DNA of 39,798 nt from Actinomycetes bacterium (lineage in GTDB: Bacteria; Actinomycetota; Acidimicrobiia; Acidimicrobiales; Acidimicrobilacustridaceae): the NCBI GenBank assembly GCA_029782025.1, contig JAKOVR010000194.1, positions 1-39,798 on the forward strand. Reading direction: 5' to 3'. A program made the translations under genes and the position numbers. Each line of letters opens with the position of its first letter. The stretch's first letter is position 1. The notes under the pieces were generated by a model. It saw nothing but the letters and a program-made list of their open reading frames with translations. It had not been told where the DNA came from and searched no databases. Positions 39,601 to 39,798 of the stretch are shown piece after piece.

Positions 39601-39798
39601 GCTCTACGCGACTGAGTGTGGTTGACGGCCTCGGATTCTGCGGGTGGGGATGGTAGGCCATTGGAGGCCGAGGCGGCCGATGAGGCGGCGGCGGTAGTTG
39701 GTGTGGTTTGTGAAGCCGTGGCTGTTGCGGCGGATCTTCTCGGCGAGCATGTGGACGTTCTCGACGCGTCCGTTCGAGGCGCCGCCGGTGCGGTGGTA
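39599..39798 (-). mobile_element. Right end of an ISL3-like insertion sequence, partial
   Basis: The transposase C-terminus ends at 39604 and, a few bases beyond, GGGCTCTACGCGACTGAG looks like an ISL3-type terminal repeat that begins around 39599-39601. The element continues outside the window, so the other end cannot be examined. Confidence 0.55.
39604..39798 (-). CDS. ISL3-family transposase, C-terminal part only
   Basis: The last 64 residues of a transposase, running in from beyond the window edge. The stretch GGASNGRVENVHMLAEKIRR followed by HGFTNHTNYRRRLIGRLG has the layout of the ISL3 (DDE) C-terminal region, where the last catalytic Glu is in a SNG.VE.. motif. The stop is TAG at 39604-39606. 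The tail is Arg-rich. It reads toward the diiron operon on the same strand, and read-through could affect that operon. No start is visible. Confidence 0.75.
   Translation of the reverse strand, partial: YHRTGGASNGRVENVHMLAEKIRRNSHGFTNHTNYRRRLIGRLGLQWPTIPTRRIRGRQPHSVA

Noticed and set aside
39548..39661. Longer start for the diiron protein
   Set aside because: It would run across the IS end and a palindrome; the ATG at 39547 has a ribosome site.
1..39798. CRISPR array, tRNA or rRNA genes
   Set aside because: No regularly spaced repeats with unique spacers and no recognisable RNA gene; repeats found are hairpins or short tandem units.

Overview
The window is a gene-dense, very GC-rich stretch whose gene content is typical of a lipid-metabolising actinobacterium: a KstR-like TetR repressor with KstR-type operators, WS/DGAT wax-ester/triacylglycerol synthases, an F420-type luciferase-like oxidoreductase, several SDRs, GlpX-type fructose-bisphosphatase and a membrane-anchored Ser/Thr kinase. 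Many genes have a TAnnnT-like -10 box only 6-8 nt before the start codon, so leaderless transcription appears common. Phylum Actinomycetota is well supported; class Acidimicrobiia is my best guess but is inference.

Layout. 1-5620 (minus strand): a hairpin cut by the window edge, a geranylgeranyl-reductase-type flavoprotein, an EAL phosphodiesterase with a degenerate GGDEF domain, an acidic membrane protein, then a three-gene run (SH3 lipoprotein, DUF983 zinc-ribbon membrane protein, TIM-barrel isomerase). 5718-10960 (plus): acyl-CoA dehydrogenase behind a KstR-type operator, the KstR-like regulator, a Ser/Thr kinase, and a fused DUF35-thiolase (ChsH2-tail/Ltp2-like). 10980-13646 (minus): a P-type ATPase resembling Na+/K+ ATPases. 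13724-17015 (plus): SDR-TetR-SDR-LLM oxidoreductase cassette with a palindromic operator. 17034-19465: SRPBCC protein, SDR and glpX, the last two overlapping tail to tail. 19616-21277: isobutyryl-CoA-mutase-like large subunit. 21270-23107: P450 plus TetR behind an inverted repeat. 23201-25753: zinc-ribbon repeat protein, J-domain protein, L,D-transpeptidase. 25813-32799: two WS/DGAT acyltransferases around a beta-lactamase-fold serine hydrolase, then a PLC-like secreted protein and a flippase-like membrane protein. 32890-34903: amidohydrolase and KshA-like Rieske oxygenase behind a near-perfect KstR operator. 34989-39547 (minus): a lipid-handling operon encoding a ferritin-like diiron protein, SCP2-like protein, small zinc-ribbon protein, ferredoxin/zinc-ribbon protein, alpha/beta hydrolase and lipoprotein, followed by a small protein. 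39604-39798: the C-terminus of an ISL3-type transposase, running off the window.

Together the genes suggest uptake, activation, ring or side-chain oxidation and storage of sterol-like or branched lipids. The KstR-like protein probably controls at least the acyl-CoA dehydrogenase promoter and the amidohydrolase-Rieske promoter. The diiron/SCP2/ferredoxin operon is the least familiar set of genes here and the best candidate for an undescribed lipid oxygenase system. Intergenic hairpins at three places share a GGGTGCGnAA outer stem but have different, internally complementary inner stems. No tRNA, rRNA, CRISPR array or replication origin was seen. No gene-free stretch exceeds about 225 bases.
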